This document shows positions 26,180-35,438 of a stretch of 64,000 bases of DNA, one piece after another (the stretch's first letter is position 1; each line of letters opens with the position of its first letter). Where the stretch lies: assembly GCA_017525915.1 (NCBI GenBank), contig JAFXSC010000022.1:124001-188000 (forward strand). The letters run 5' to 3'. The stretch comes from Ruminococcus sp. Its GTDB lineage: Bacteria; Bacillota; Clostridia; Oscillospirales; Ruminococcaceae. Made by a program: the position numbers and the translations under genes. The notes beneath the pieces are model-generated. The model saw only the letters and a program-made list of their open reading frames with translations, did no database searches and was not told where the DNA came from.

Positions 26180-26347
26180 AGGCTTTGTCTTATATAATAT
26201 ATTATCATTTTACCATTAATACTTACAATTTTTGCGAACAAAATGTTAAGATTCAGAATTATTAATATAGAATTTTAAATGTAATATTTAGTAAAATTTA
26301 ACAAACGAACAAAAAGCATCTATCCAGAATAATTAATCGCCTTCATC
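26180..26347. other. AT-rich promoter-bearing gap
   Basis: Very AT-rich bases upstream of the truncated GH3 gene; probable leftward promoter region with several TATAAT-like hexamers (for example around 26193-26200), none clear enough to call. Confidence 0.35.
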
Positions 26348-26428
26348 CTATATCCTGTCATGAGCATAAAGAATGCGTGAAATATTAACCGCTCTGATAT
26401 ATTCTGTATGTATCAATGCTGTATTCAT
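26348..26428 (-). CDS. Very short open frame (26 residues) after the GNAT gene
   Basis: GGAGG and ATG lie 20 bases past the GNAT stop, and the frame encodes MNTALIHTEYIRAVNISRIL and six more residues before TAG. The strong ribosome site suggests that it was once the start of a longer gene, now cut short. Not recognised. Confidence 0.3.
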   Translation of the reverse strand: MNTALIHTEYIRAVNISRILYAHDRI

Positions 26429-26447
26429 TTGTTATCCTCCAGCTCCT

Positions 26448-27086
26448 TCACAGATCCATTCTGAAAGTCCAGTTTCTGATAGATTTTTCTTTGTATGCAA
26501 GCGTTTCTTCTTTAACAAGTGAGAAGCCGTTTTTAATATAAAAGCCAACGTTTTTCTCAGAATTGGTAGTTACAGTAATTAAATCTCCGCCATTTGATCT
26601 CACCAAAGGGATAAGGAAATCCTGTATCACACCTGTTCCGATTCCCCTGCTCTGATATTTCGGATCAACGGCCAGAAAATACAAATGCCAGCGGGGGTTG
26701 GTAATGTTTTTAACAACAGTTTCCGTTTTATCTGACAGTTCCATATACTTTAGGGTATCTGTAAGCCCTATCCTCGCTATAACACCTGCCATTCCACTTA
26801 CAGCATAATCCCAGAAACCAACTGTTTTGTCAGACGGTTTCTCAACGATCACGATAACTGTAGCCTTCCCGTCAGCAAGACCTACATAACAGTCATACTT
26901 GCGGATAGTGGCTTTGAATATCCCTTTCATCAGAACCTCATAAAAACTGCGCAGCTTTATTTCTGACTTGAACCGGTCTTTAAAAACTCCCCAAAATAGA
27001 GGATAGTTAACAAAAGAATCTGTGAAAACCTTTAATGCCTCAGCTTCATACGAACTGTCATACTGTTTATACTCAACCTTATTCAT
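26448..27086 (-). CDS. GNAT-family N-acetyltransferase
   Basis: Acetyl-CoA-dependent N-acetyltransferase of 212 residues. The family core is at 135-165: HLYFLAVDPKYQSRGIGTGV, containing the Q/R-x-x-G-x-G acetyl-CoA pyrophosphate loop, followed by ITVTTNSEKNVGFYIKNGF. The N-terminal third (FTDSFVNYPLFWGVFKD) is typical of the subgroup annotated as small-molecule acetyltransferases in Clostridia. AAAGGA lies 12 bases before the ATG, a rather long spacing. Substrate unknown. Confidence 0.9.
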   Translation of the reverse strand: MNKVEYKQYDSSYEAEALKVFTDSFVNYPLFWGVFKDRFKSEIKLRSFYEVLMKGIFKATIRKYDCYVGLADGKATVIVIVEKPSDKTVGFWDYAVSGMAGVIARIGLTDTLKYMELSDKTETVVKNITNPRWHLYFLAVDPKYQSRGIGTGVIQDFLIPLVRSNGGDLITVTTNSEKNVGFYIKNGFSLVKEETLAYKEKSIRNWTFRMDL

Positions 27087-27128
27087 ATATGTTTACCATC
27101 CTTTCACTACCGGGAATCAGACTTGCAT

Positions 27129-27290
27129 CTATTTCATTGCTTTATCAGTATCGTAATTATAAGATTTTCCAAACGGCCATACCATCTTCGTCTCATGTAC
27201 TACTGTGGTCATTAGTGCAATTAGTTTTTTGTTTCGTCTGCCTCCAGAATCAAACATATGCTTAATGGCATTGATAATACTCAGAATGTC
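27129..27290 (-). pseudogene. C-terminal fragment of an unrecognised gene
   Basis: Overlapping the preA stop in another frame, an open stretch encodes MFDSGGRRNKKLIALMTTVV and about 22 more residues ending in YDTDKAMK and TAG. No ribosome site is seen. It looks like a gene tail left by a deletion. Confidence 0.3.
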
Positions 27291-28762
27291 TTTTTCCTTA
27301 ACCTGCAAGGACTTATCGCATCAGCCGGACATACAAGCAGACACAAATGACATCCGACACATTTTTTACCGTTCAGCTTAGGTCTGCGGCCTTCAAATCT
27401 AATAGCCTGATGTCCGCCGTCACTGCAGGAGATAAAGCATCTTCCGCAGCCGATACATTTTTCAGCATTGAATTCAGGAAAAAGTATCGTATTTCTTTCA
27501 AGGCCGTCTGTCGTATCACTTACCTTATCAAGTCCAGAGCCTATGAGTTCCTTTATTGATTTTATGCCTCTCTGAGTAAGATAATAGTTCAGTCCGCTTT
27601 TAAGCTCATCTATTATTCTGTACCCATACTGCATTACAGCAGTCGTTATCTGTACTGAACCCGCCCCGAGGAGAATGAATTCAAGAGCATCCTTCCATGT
27701 CTCTATACCGCCCATTCCGCTGATATGGCGTCCATTAAGACCGGGAGCGTGACCAAGTTCTGAGATAAATCGCAGCGCTATGGGCTTGACAGCATTTCCG
27801 CTGTAACCGCCAACAGCCGATTTCCCGTTTACATCAGGTGACGAAACATAGGTGACCGGATCGACCGAGGTGATACTCTTGATAGTATTGATTGCAGCTA
27901 TTCCGTCCGCACCACCGCGGAATGCCGCTTCAGCTGCCGGCAGCATACTTGCAACATTAGGCGTAAGCTTCGCTAATACAGGTACAGTGGTTTTCATTTT
28001 TGCTGCTCTTGTATATTTTTCCACAAGTTCAGGCACCTGTCCGATATCTGAGCCTAATTCTTCCTCCTGCATATTAGGACATGAAAAGTTGAGTTCAACA
28101 GCATCCGCACCGTTTTTCTCACATAATTCAGCAAGACTCATCCACTCCTCCTCATCCTGCCCCATTATCGATACCATAATGAATTTTGAAGGATAATCGC
28201 TCTTTAAACGTTTTATAACAGCCATATCTTCCTCAACAGTGTTGACAGAAAGCTGCTCGATATTCTTGAATCCTGCGAGCGTGCCATTATCGCTGGTAAC
28301 TGCCGAAAAACGCGGTGAAGTCTCAAGTATATCCATCGAACAGACAGTTTTGTAGCACGCTCCTGCCCACCCTGCCTCAAAAGCTCTTGCACACATATCA
28401 TAACCGGATGCAACTACTGATGACGACAGCAAAAACGGATTTTCAAGCGGGATACCACATATGTCACATTTCAGTGCATCTTCATTTTCCGGAAGCGTTG
28501 TTCCAGCCTGAGGGCGCACCTCATTAATCAGCCTGCTTATAAGTTCTCTGACAGGCACGTTACCCCTTCTGACACACTGTTTCTCACACGGTGCATTGCA
28601 GTTAAAACAAGGTGTATTCTCAGGCAGCTTCAATGCCGCAGTGTTCTGATTATCAAACCAAACGCTTAACAAAGCTTTATCCGGTTCGAGCGCTTTACAG
28701 GCGCTGCTGCAAGGCGCATCATAACAGAGTATGCACGATATCATATCACTTCTTTTTAACAT
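27281..28762 (-). CDS. preA: NAD-dependent dihydropyrimidine dehydrogenase-type oxidoreductase (PreA-like)
   Basis: Iron-sulfur flavoprotein of 493 residues. The N-terminal part (1-75) has cysteine groups CILCYDAPCSSAC and CFNCNAPCEKQC, like the GltD/DPD N-terminal cluster domain. Residues 95-410 are the FMN barrel of the dihydroorotate/dihydropyrimidine dehydrogenase family (NPFLLSSSVVASGYDM, NFSCPNMQEEELG, ISGMGGIETWKDALEF). The C-terminus is a 2[4Fe-4S] ferredoxin (CIGCGRCFISC, CVGCHLCLLVC). Fusion of the cluster domain to PreA without a PreT reductase partner nearby is noteworthy. The family reduces uracil/thymine or related pyrimidines. AGAGGTG precedes the ATG. Confidence 0.88.
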   Translation of the reverse strand: MLKRSDMISCILCYDAPCSSACKALEPDKALLSVWFDNQNTAALKLPENTPCFNCNAPCEKQCVRRGNVPVRELISRLINEVRPQAGTTLPENEDALKCDICGIPLENPFLLSSSVVASGYDMCARAFEAGWAGACYKTVCSMDILETSPRFSAVTSDNGTLAGFKNIEQLSVNTVEEDMAVIKRLKSDYPSKFIMVSIMGQDEEEWMSLAELCEKNGADAVELNFSCPNMQEEELGSDIGQVPELVEKYTRAAKMKTTVPVLAKLTPNVASMLPAAEAAFRGGADGIAAINTIKSITSVDPVTYVSSPDVNGKSAVGGYSGNAVKPIALRFISELGHAPGLNGRHISGMGGIETWKDALEFILLGAGSVQITTAVMQYGYRIIDELKSGLNYYLTQRGIKSIKELIGSGLDKVSDTTDGLERNTILFPEFNAEKCIGCGRCFISCSDGGHQAIRFEGRRPKLNGKKCVGCHLCLLVCPADAISPCRLRKKTF

Positions 28763-28866
28763 AATTATTCACCTCTGATCGATCATATATTTTATCATTT
28801 TTATTATATCATAATACAGTGAATATTTAATATATTTTTTATGAACGTTTTAAACGATTCGTTGAT

Positions 28867-29223
28867 ATGCAAATTGATTATCCCACTCGTATTAACATTT
28901 TATCTGCTGCCATCGAAAAAGTCCACATAAGATGTATTGAACTGGCAAGATATTTTTTTGAGTCGATAGCATTTTTGACAAGACTCTCGGCCTCGTCCAT
29001 GTTGATCATATTTATTCATATATTTTCCTCCTGGCATGATTATTCCATAGACAGCAGGCGTGATCTGCTTTCTATGTATCTGCCACAGGAGGCTCAAAAA
29101 TCGTTCACAGCGGTTTTAGTTGCATTCGGTGGTGTAGTATCCCGACCTGCCATCGATACCGTCACAAAGGCTCACAAATCGCTGATAGGTTTTCTATCAC
29201 TTGGTTTCCGAGGAAACAAAAAA
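28867..29223. other. Gap with short decayed frames
   Basis: On the minus strand AGGAGG lies ahead of an ATG near 29013, but that frame gives only about 38 residues. A second overlapping frame reads MINMDEAESLVKNAID, SKKYLASSIHLMW and stops soon after. It looks like the frameshifted start of a lost gene. Nothing else is recognised. Confidence 0.3.
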
Positions 29224-29275
29224 GGACTCGATTCCAGTGTTTTCATATTTCGTGAAAACCACTAAAACCGAGTCC
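29224..29275 (-). terminator. Long two-part inverted repeat, terminator-like
   Basis: Outer stem GGACTCG (29224-29230) with CGAGTCC (29269-29275); inner stem GTGTTTTCA (29237-29245) with TGAAAACCAC (29253-29262, one bulge). On the minus strand TTTTTTG follows the outer stem. Confidence 0.55.
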
Positions 29276-29442
29276 GAAACTTTGTGTACTATTTTTAGCT
29301 GAAAAATCTGAGATTAGCCGGTATATCGACCTTTGAAAAGCTCCAAAACTACCTTTGTGGGGGTTCAACTCCCTAAAAAGCCTTAAAACACCACAATGTC
29401 ATCCCTCATTTTTTCAACAACTTTTCTGAAATTCGGGCAGCA
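29276..29442. other. Gap with no gene
   Basis: About 170 bases between the inverted repeat and the tRNA terminator. All frames are interrupted and no signal is recognised. Confidence 0.35.
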
Positions 29443-29471
29443 AAAAAGCCCGATATTTCAGGCTTTTTCTG
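29443..29471 (-). terminator. Terminator after tRNA-Arg
   Basis: Stem AAAAAGCC (29443-29450) with GGCTTTTT (29461-29468), with T-runs on both strands. It lies about 30 bases past the tRNA 3' end. Confidence 0.8.
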
Positions 29472-29499
29472 CATTGTCATACATTTAGTCATGACGATA

Positions 29500-29574
29500 T
29501 GGTACGCCTGACTGGAGTCGAACCAGCGCACACGGCGTCGGAGGCCGATGCTCTATCCACTGAGCTACAGGCGC
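29500..29574 (-). tRNA. tRNA-Arg (anticodon CCG)
   Basis: Full cloverleaf: acceptor GCGCCTG pairs with CAGGCGT, D arm GCTC...GAGC, anticodon stem CGGC/GCCG with loop CTCCGAC (anticodon CCG, reading CGG), and T arm GCTGG-TTCGACT-CCAGT. The discriminator is A and CCA is encoded at 29500-29502. Confidence 0.95.
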
Positions 29575-29587
29575 ATATCATATTATC

Positions 29588-29616
29588 AGTATATCACAGA
29601 AGCGGTGGGTTTGCAA
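29588..29616 (-). promoter_or_regulatory. Promoter of tRNA-Arg
   Basis: On the minus strand TTGCAA (29611-29616), 17-base spacer, TATACT (29588-29593), a suitable distance from the tRNA 5' end at 29574. Confidence 0.75.
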
Positions 29617-29701
29617 GAAGTTTCAAGTGATATTTATGCGGAATATTGTCGGATACTGCTTACGGGGAACGGACGACCGTTCCCCATTTGCAGTCAGAGG
29701 C

Positions 29702-30886
29702 TTACCAGACCCTGTAATTCTGTGAGTTGATCTTGTAAGAAGTGCCTGGAACAAAGAGGTCTGAGGGCTGTATTTCCATACCTTTCTCCTTGCCCTGCTC
29801 GATAGCCTTCTTCAGCTCGCGGAACGCAACGCTGTTGGTAACTATTCTTGTAACGTCTTCCTGAGGAGGCCTTGTGTTGAAGAATTCGAGAACAGCCTGC
29901 TGAATGTAGAAATACGAACGGAGCTGTGTCTTCTTGAACTCTATCTGTGAAACATCATCGCCCTCGCCTTCCATGAGGAACAGGCTGTCGCCCTCTCTGT
30001 AACCGAGAGTGAGCTTTGCGAATACTTCGGGTATGAATATTCTGATTTCAGCGGCAAGATCCTTATCACCGGTCATTTCCTCGAGCTTCTGACTCATAGC
30101 CTCGTAATCTTCGCGCTTCTCGATCTTGACCATGCGGCTGATCGCCTCTCTTGCAGCCTCGATGACGGTCTGCTTATTGAAGGGACACTTGTCGTCTTCA
30201 CGCTGTACGAATATTGCGTACTGCTTTTCGCACACGAAAACGCTTGAATCGTCCCATGTATTTACATATTCCTCGAAGAGCTTGCCGAGGTCGGGACATA
30301 CGGAGCCGTTCACACGGACCTCGATGATCTTCTTTTCGCCCATTTTTGCGAGATATACCCTAATCCAGTAATACTTCTTCGAGCCGAGGTACTTAGCGAT
30401 CTCGTCCTTGATGTAAGCCATTATCATGACGGGTTGCTTGTCCTTTACGCCGATGCGTACAACGGACTGGCAGTACATATCAAAATCGTAGTGCTGTCTG
30501 AGGTAATCGACTGAGAAATGAACGGGATTTCTCTTGTTTATAGACTGGTCAATGGGGTGCCATACACCTGCATAGAAAATATCGGCAGCCATCTGAGCAG
30601 CTTCTTCGTCAGTTCTTCCCTGTGAATCAACGGGGTCGATGAGCGGCTCGTCGAAGTCGTCGTTCTTGACGATGAAAATTACCTGATAGATCTTAATATC
30701 GTCCTTTTCGTCATGTCTTCCGATCTGGACGTCAATGGTGAATCCCTTCGGCATGATGATGCAGTTATCGTAAAGAGTGCCTTTCAGTTTTTCGTTGAGC
30801 TTATCGAGTATGATCAGTTTAAGGTCTTCGGCAGGGTTCTTGACTTCTTCCTCGACCGGCTGATTCTTCTTTTTAAAAAGTCCCAA
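29702..30886 (-). CDS. Conserved-looking cytoplasmic protein of unknown function
   Basis: Protein of 394 residues that I do not recognise. It starts MGLFKKKNQPVEEEV and is rich in charged residues, with no signal peptide or membrane helix. A predicted alpha/beta region includes TIDVQIGRHDEKDD and NSVAFRELKKAIEQGK; the end is SYKINSQNYRVW. No ATG is available: the frame begins at a TTG (30886) ten bases after GGAG, and longer forms lack a site. A clear promoter lies at 30961-30989. It is downstream of prmA but separately transcribed. No function is proposed. Confidence 0.82.
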   Translation of the reverse strand: MGLFKKKNQPVEEEVKNPAEDLKLIILDKLNEKLKGTLYDNCIIMPKGFTIDVQIGRHDEKDDIKIYQVIFIVKNDDFDEPLIDPVDSQGRTDEEAAQMAADIFYAGVWHPIDQSINKRNPVHFSVDYLRQHYDFDMYCQSVVRIGVKDKQPVMIMAYIKDEIAKYLGSKKYYWIRVYLAKMGEKKIIEVRVNGSVCPDLGKLFEEYVNTWDDSSVFVCEKQYAIFVQREDDKCPFNKQTVIEAAREAISRMVKIEKREDYEAMSQKLEEMTGDKDLAAEIRIFIPEVFAKLTLGYREGDSLFLMEGEGDDVSQIEFKKTQLRSYFYIQQAVLEFFNTRPPQEDVTRIVTNSVAFRELKKAIEQGKEKGMEIQPSDLFVPGTSYKINSQNYRVW

Positions 30887-30960
30887 TGTTATCAATCTCC
30901 TTGTAAAAAAATACTCCGCGCATACAAGGGCTCCCGGCATTTCCGGCAGCCGACTTATTC

Positions 30961-30989
30961 ATTATAACACATAATTATGAAAATAGCAA
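30961..30989 (-). promoter_or_regulatory. Promoter of the unknown 394-residue protein
   Basis: On the minus strand TTGCTA (30984-30989), 17-base spacer, TATAAT (30961-30966). Confidence 0.75.
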
Positions 30990-31037
30990 TAGACGCGGTG
31001 AAAAAAATGGTTATTTTTTCCGTTTCCGGCTGTCAGC

Positions 31038-32003
31038 TCACTTTATGAGCCTTACCGCAGCCCAGCCCTCGCAGATATTCGGTTCCGGAGAACTGAATCC
31101 GGCAGCAATGAGCGCGTTTATGACCTCGTCCATACGCTCCTCGATAATACCCGAAACTATGAGCGTTCCGCCCTTTCTGAGACAGCGGAAGAAATAGTCC
31201 TTCATGGCAATGAGAACATCAGCAACGATATTTGCTGTAATAATGTCATACTCCTCCGCTATGCTGTCCGCAAAGTCAGCGTCAGTGATAACGTTTCCGA
31301 AGTACGTCTTGTAGAGCGACGGATCGATGTGGTTCTTTGCTGCGTTGTCGGCAGCTGCAGCGGCAGAGTTTTCTTCAATATCAACAGCAACGGCGCTGCC
31401 TGCACCGAGAAGCATCGCCCCTATGGAGAGGATACCGCTTCCGCAGCCCATATCAAGCAGTCTGTCGCCGGGGGTTATGCTCTTTTCAAGCAGTTCAAGG
31501 CAGAGACGGGTCGTGTGATGCTGACCTGTTCCGAAGCTTGATGCCGGGTCTATCTCAAGGATAGTCCTTGTGCCGTCACCGGCATAATCCTCCCACGAAG
31601 GCTTGATAACGAGCTTTTCGCCGACCTCTATCGGCTTGAAATACTGCTTCCAGTTGTTAGCCCAGTCCTCCTCGCGTATGCTTGAAAGCTCAGCTTCGAG
31701 CCTTCCGTAAACGCCCTCCGGGTCGCCTGCCTTCATTTCCGCAAGCGTCCTGCGTATGTCATTGAGCATATCAGCGCCCTGAGAATTTGAGGGAAGGTAG
31801 ACCGTTACGCAGGTCTCGCACTCCGACAGTCCCATAAGGTCATCGTCAATGTAGTCCCACTGACCGTTCTTGTTTTCGAGAAATTCGTTGAAATCTGCGG
31901 CATCGCGTATAGCAAAGCCCTTTATTCCGATATCGGTAAGCTTCGAGCAGAGAAGCTCTATTCCTTCAGCCGTAGTATAGATACCGACCTCAGTCCATTC
32001 CAT
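31038..32003 (-). CDS. prmA: Ribosomal protein L11 methyltransferase
   Basis: SAM-dependent trimethylation of ribosomal protein L11. The protein has 321 residues, the usual length. The N-terminal substrate domain is followed by the linker NNWKQYFKPIEVGEKLVIKP and the Rossmann domain with DPASSFGTGQHHTTRLCLEL, LLDMGCGSGILSIGA (SAM motif I) and DIITANIVADVL (the NIxxxxL motif of PrmA). GGAGG precedes the ATG at 32003. It is the last gene of the run from moxR (37546) leftward; the C39-like gene stops 24 bases upstream. Confidence 0.96.
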   Translation of the reverse strand: MEWTEVGIYTTAEGIELLCSKLTDIGIKGFAIRDAADFNEFLENKNGQWDYIDDDLMGLSECETCVTVYLPSNSQGADMLNDIRRTLAEMKAGDPEGVYGRLEAELSSIREEDWANNWKQYFKPIEVGEKLVIKPSWEDYAGDGTRTILEIDPASSFGTGQHHTTRLCLELLEKSITPGDRLLDMGCGSGILSIGAMLLGAGSAVAVDIEENSAAAAADNAAKNHIDPSLYKTYFGNVITDADFADSIAEEYDIITANIVADVLIAMKDYFFRCLRKGGTLIVSGIIEERMDEVINALIAAGFSSPEPNICEGWAAVRLIK

Positions 32004-32027
32004 TACAGTAAAACCTCCAGTCAAGAA

Positions 32028-33104
32028 TTATCCGCATATCACGGAAAGATAAGCGGCAACATCGCCTCTGTCGGCAGTGCCGTCACCGTTGAGGTCTGCG
32101 GCAGCAGCCTCGCTTTTTCTGAGCACGGAAACGCCCTCCGGACGTGCTTCCGCAGCGCTGAGATAGTCATTGAGCAGAGCAAGGTCGATCTCGTCTACAC
32201 AGCCGTCGCCGTTGATATCTCCGGGGGCGAGTTCGGGTTCATCGCCTGCCGCGGAAAGTGCATCAAGGCTTGTCCAGCCGATTGTCTCACCATAGCTGTC
32301 AGTAAGCTCAGCCATGCCGTCTGCGAGAGCGGATACTGTTACAACATCTCCGCAATTGAGCGTGAACAGCCTGTTTTCCGGCTTTACGTCGCTGTAAACA
32401 TCGGCTGTTGCGGCAGTGCAGAAGTATTCAGCAGGTTCTATCTCCTCCTTGTGTATAACACCGGTCATGTCAACGGGCGGTGCCGGATTTTTGCCCTTTA
32501 GAGCCCAGTATTCATTACAGCCGGCAAGCGTGTAGTAATCGGTGACTACCCTGACGTCACAGGCAGGGTCGAACATATAGATCTCGCCGTCAGCAACGCC
32601 CTCGACATACACCCAGTGATGACCGTTGACGTTCATGATGATATGCTGTCCGGAAGCCATGAGCTCCTTTATCTCCGCCGCGATGCCGTCAGCGTCAGCG
32701 CTCTTGAAATGGCTGTCTGTGATAAAGGTCACAGACGGGATTATCTGGCTTATAGTTCCCCAGCTTGCGATGCCGCCCCACTGGTTGAAGCCTCCTCTTG
32801 CAGTATACGCTTTTGCGAGCACACCGGGATTGAAGTCGGAAACGTCCGAGATACCGAGATTTTTCAGCGCTGCATCGTCGATCGAACCGGAGTGCATAGC
32901 CATGATCGAGAGCGAAGTTATAAGGCAGCCTGAATTGCCGATAGTGTAGGTTCCTGCGAGGCTTATGCCCGACCATCTTTCATCGAGCTGGCTCCATGAT
33001 GTATAGCTGTCGGCGGCAAAGGTGTTCAGTGAGCAGCAGTTCCCTGCCGCTCCTGACGCTATCACTGCTGCCGCGAGAAATGCTCCGGCAGCTCTTTTGA
33101 GCAA
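32028..33104 (-). CDS. Dockerin-bearing C39-like cysteine peptidase
   Basis: Secreted protein of about 358 residues. Signal peptide, then a papain-like C39 peptidase domain (about 33-210) with the cysteine in GNSGCLITSLSIMAM, the histidine in NGHHWVYVEG and the acidic residue in YMFDPACD. An SH3-like module follows (about 228-285) and then a type I dockerin with two calcium loops (DINGDGCVDEIDLALLNDYL and DLNGDGTADRGDVAAYL). No ATG exists between the ribosome site and the signal peptide; GGAGG at about 33118-33122 is followed in frame by ATT, ATT and TTG, so a non-ATG start is used. Cellulosomal attachment is expected. It is linked to the transglutaminase gene by 21 bases. Confidence 0.88.
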   Translation of the reverse strand: MLKRAAGAFLAAAVIASGAAGNCCSLNTFAADSYTSWSQLDERWSGISLAGTYTIGNSGCLITSLSIMAMHSGSIDDAALKNLGISDVSDFNPGVLAKAYTARGGFNQWGGIASWGTISQIIPSVTFITDSHFKSADADGIAAEIKELMASGQHIIMNVNGHHWVYVEGVADGEIYMFDPACDVRVVTDYYTLAGCNEYWALKGKNPAPPVDMTGVIHKEEIEPAEYFCTAATADVYSDVKPENRLFTLNCGDVVTVSALADGMAELTDSYGETIGWTSLDALSAAGDEPELAPGDINGDGCVDEIDLALLNDYLSAAEARPEGVSVLRKSEAAAADLNGDGTADRGDVAAYLSVICG

Positions 33105-33125
33105 ATGAGAAATAATGATCCCTCC

Positions 33126-35435
33126 TTATGATCGTTTCAGGCGGAAGCGTCTGCTGCGCTTCCTTGTTTCGCGGTAAGCTTCGTATGAAGTGATGTATAT
33201 GCCAATGAGTTTTTCGCGGTCTGCCGGCGAGAGTTTTGCTTCGCCGTATGCAGCTGCGTCAAAGAGGACGACAGCTTCAGAGATGTCTGCACCGCTGTAA
33301 TCCTTAACATACGCCTCAGCCTCCTGTGAGGTGTTTTCGGGACTTATACTGTAAACGCGGCATATTCTCAGCATTACAGCTATCGCAGCCTTTTCCGGTG
33401 ACTTGCGCCTGCATCTTGAAATGAATATCTTATGTATCACGAAGGGCGATACGATGTAGGCCGTAAGTGCGAGCAGCGATGCTATGAGGAGTATCACTCC
33501 GGCGCGTGCAAGTCCGTTGGACTCCTTGCCTTCCTCACGCTGTTCCGTGAGGGTGCCGTCCGAAATGGTAGGCTCGAAAACAGTCCAGCCGTAGCCCTTG
33601 ATATAGAGCTCCGGGTAAGCATGGGCGTCCATAGCCGTAATTGTATAGTTCGTACCGAGCTTGCTGTTCGGGAAAAGAGTCTGCATATTGTAGCCCTCAC
33701 AGTAACGTGCCGGGATACCGCAGGAACGCGCCATGAGTATCATAGCAGTGGCGTATTCAAAGCATACTCCCCTCTTGGTGTTGAATATGAAGCTCTCAAC
33801 GTTCTCGCCCTGTGATTTGAGATAGTTGAGGTCGTAGTTATAATCGTTGTTGAAGAAGTACATCTCCAGCGCTCTTGCCTTTTCGTATTCTGTCGGCAGT
33901 CCGGAGGTAACGCTGGCGGCAAGCTTTCTGATACGTTCGTGGTCATCGTAATTGAGCTGTTCCTGAGCACTCTGATACACAGTGCGCTCGTTTTCGATTA
34001 TCTTCAATGCGCTCTTTGCAGAACTGTACCTTTCCGCTTCGCCTTCATGATAAGCTTCCGTCATCTCGGCATCAAGAATATACTCCGCCTCCATGAGAAG
34101 CCTGCGGTAATCGCTTCCGGACAGAGCATCTATGAACGCCTTGTTCGTGCTGTCTGAGAAGAAAGTATCGGCACTGTACGTGAAGGTAAAATCATCATTG
34201 TTTCTTATACTTGGACCTGTTGTGAGGAGCGGTCCGGATATCATCTGCAAATAATCTCCCGTGTAGGAGGAATCGGTCACCGACCTTGCATACTGCGGTA
34301 CCGGCACGGCTTTTCCGGAATCGAAAACGGAATACAGCGTAACGCTGCGTTCCTCCGGGAGTTTTATCTCCTTGCCTGTAAATTCGGTTAGTCCGTATGT
34401 CTGAGCAAAATCGCTGTCGAGCTTTGCTGCGAGGAGTATCGACTCCGCAAGCTTTCCCGACGGTATATCAAGTGTTGCAGGGAGAGCCGTTATCTCGCGG
34501 GAATCCCTTGAATCCGACTGCGATGCACTCCATGTGTCGTAGGCATAGTCATAGTATGTCATTGTGCGGACCTTGAAGTGGAGCGGCTCATCTGATTTAG
34601 CCAAATACAGCCTTGTATTGCTGCTGACACGTCTGAACTGACCACCCGAGCTCGTTCCTCTGAATGCGCTGAGGGTCGCAACGAGCCTGTCGGTGAATTT
34701 TTCGGCAGCGATGAGAGTTTCGATAGCCTCACGGTCTTCCTTTATCTGCGGCTTCGGAACTACTGATGCGATTATCGCAAATATTACCGTGAACACTCCG
34801 GCGGAAGCAAAGAGCTGCTTTTTCCTGACGACGACGGTCTCCGCATCGCCGCGGAGCTGCCGGCAGTAAACCATAAGGAAGATGTAGCCGGTGAGGAGTA
34901 GCACCACATAGGGTATCTCCATGAGCTCATACTCCTTGCCGTATATGATAAAGGGTATCATGAAGATAAGGAAGCTCATGAATACTCTGTACCTTATGCG
35001 CGTAAAATAGTATATAACCGAGCACATGAAGAAGCTGAACAGCATGAATGTCGCGCAGGAATACCAGACGTTGTAGTCCAGGGCAAGCTGCGGTGTGATG
35101 AACCAGAGACCGTAGCTCATGGAACGGTTGTTCATCAGTTTCTCATAGTATTGGTAGCCGCGCGAGATGAATTCCTGCGTTGCGGCAAAGAACAGGTATC
35201 CGGCAGCGATATAGAGCACCGTGCCGATTAGCCTGTGCTTGTTTATGTAATCGAAAAGTCTGAACAGCGTATAGGACACGGCAAAGGCTGCAACTGTGAA
35301 CCTGAACGCGTACAGATCGTAGTAATGGTACATTATAGCCGACAGAGCGATGACGGTGTACCACAGCACCGGGTCAAAGACCGTCTTTATCAGATAGTCC
35401 GCGACTGGTGATCTTTTATTTTCACTTTCCTGCAT
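33126..35435 (-). CDS. Membrane protein with transglutaminase-like domain (TgpA-type)
   Basis: Protein of 769 residues. About seven transmembrane helices occupy 1-235, and an extracellular region carries a transglutaminase-like domain with the Cys-His-Asp triad in RGVCFEYATAMILMARSCGI, MDAHAYPELY and WTVFEPT. A final helix (about 665-690) leads to a cytoplasmic tail. This is the DUF3488/TgpA architecture, usually found with MoxR and DUF58 genes, as here. Its start is three bases after the DUF58 stop. The family acts in cell-surface assembly; the substrate in this bacterium is unknown. Confidence 0.92.
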   Translation of the reverse strand: MQESENKRSPVADYLIKTVFDPVLWYTVIALSAIMYHYYDLYAFRFTVAAFAVSYTLFRLFDYINKHRLIGTVLYIAAGYLFFAATQEFISRGYQYYEKLMNNRSMSYGLWFITPQLALDYNVWYSCATFMLFSFFMCSVIYYFTRIRYRVFMSFLIFMIPFIIYGKEYELMEIPYVVLLLTGYIFLMVYCRQLRGDAETVVVRKKQLFASAGVFTVIFAIIASVVPKPQIKEDREAIETLIAAEKFTDRLVATLSAFRGTSSGGQFRRVSSNTRLYLAKSDEPLHFKVRTMTYYDYAYDTWSASQSDSRDSREITALPATLDIPSGKLAESILLAAKLDSDFAQTYGLTEFTGKEIKLPEERSVTLYSVFDSGKAVPVPQYARSVTDSSYTGDYLQMISGPLLTTGPSIRNNDDFTFTYSADTFFSDSTNKAFIDALSGSDYRRLLMEAEYILDAEMTEAYHEGEAERYSSAKSALKIIENERTVYQSAQEQLNYDDHERIRKLAASVTSGLPTEYEKARALEMYFFNNDYNYDLNYLKSQGENVESFIFNTKRGVCFEYATAMILMARSCGIPARYCEGYNMQTLFPNSKLGTNYTITAMDAHAYPELYIKGYGWTVFEPTISDGTLTEQREEGKESNGLARAGVILLIASLLALTAYIVSPFVIHKIFISRCRRKSPEKAAIAVMLRICRVYSISPENTSQEAEAYVKDYSGADISEAVVLFDAAAYGEAKLSPADREKLIGIYITSYEAYRETRKRSRRFRLKRS

Positions 35436-35438
35436 ATT

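Noticed and set aside
29224..29237. Similarity of GGACTCGATTCCAG to the T-arm of the nearby tRNA-Arg, as a possible att site
   Set aside because: The match is about ten bases, in the opposite orientation to the tRNA, and no integrase gene is in the window.
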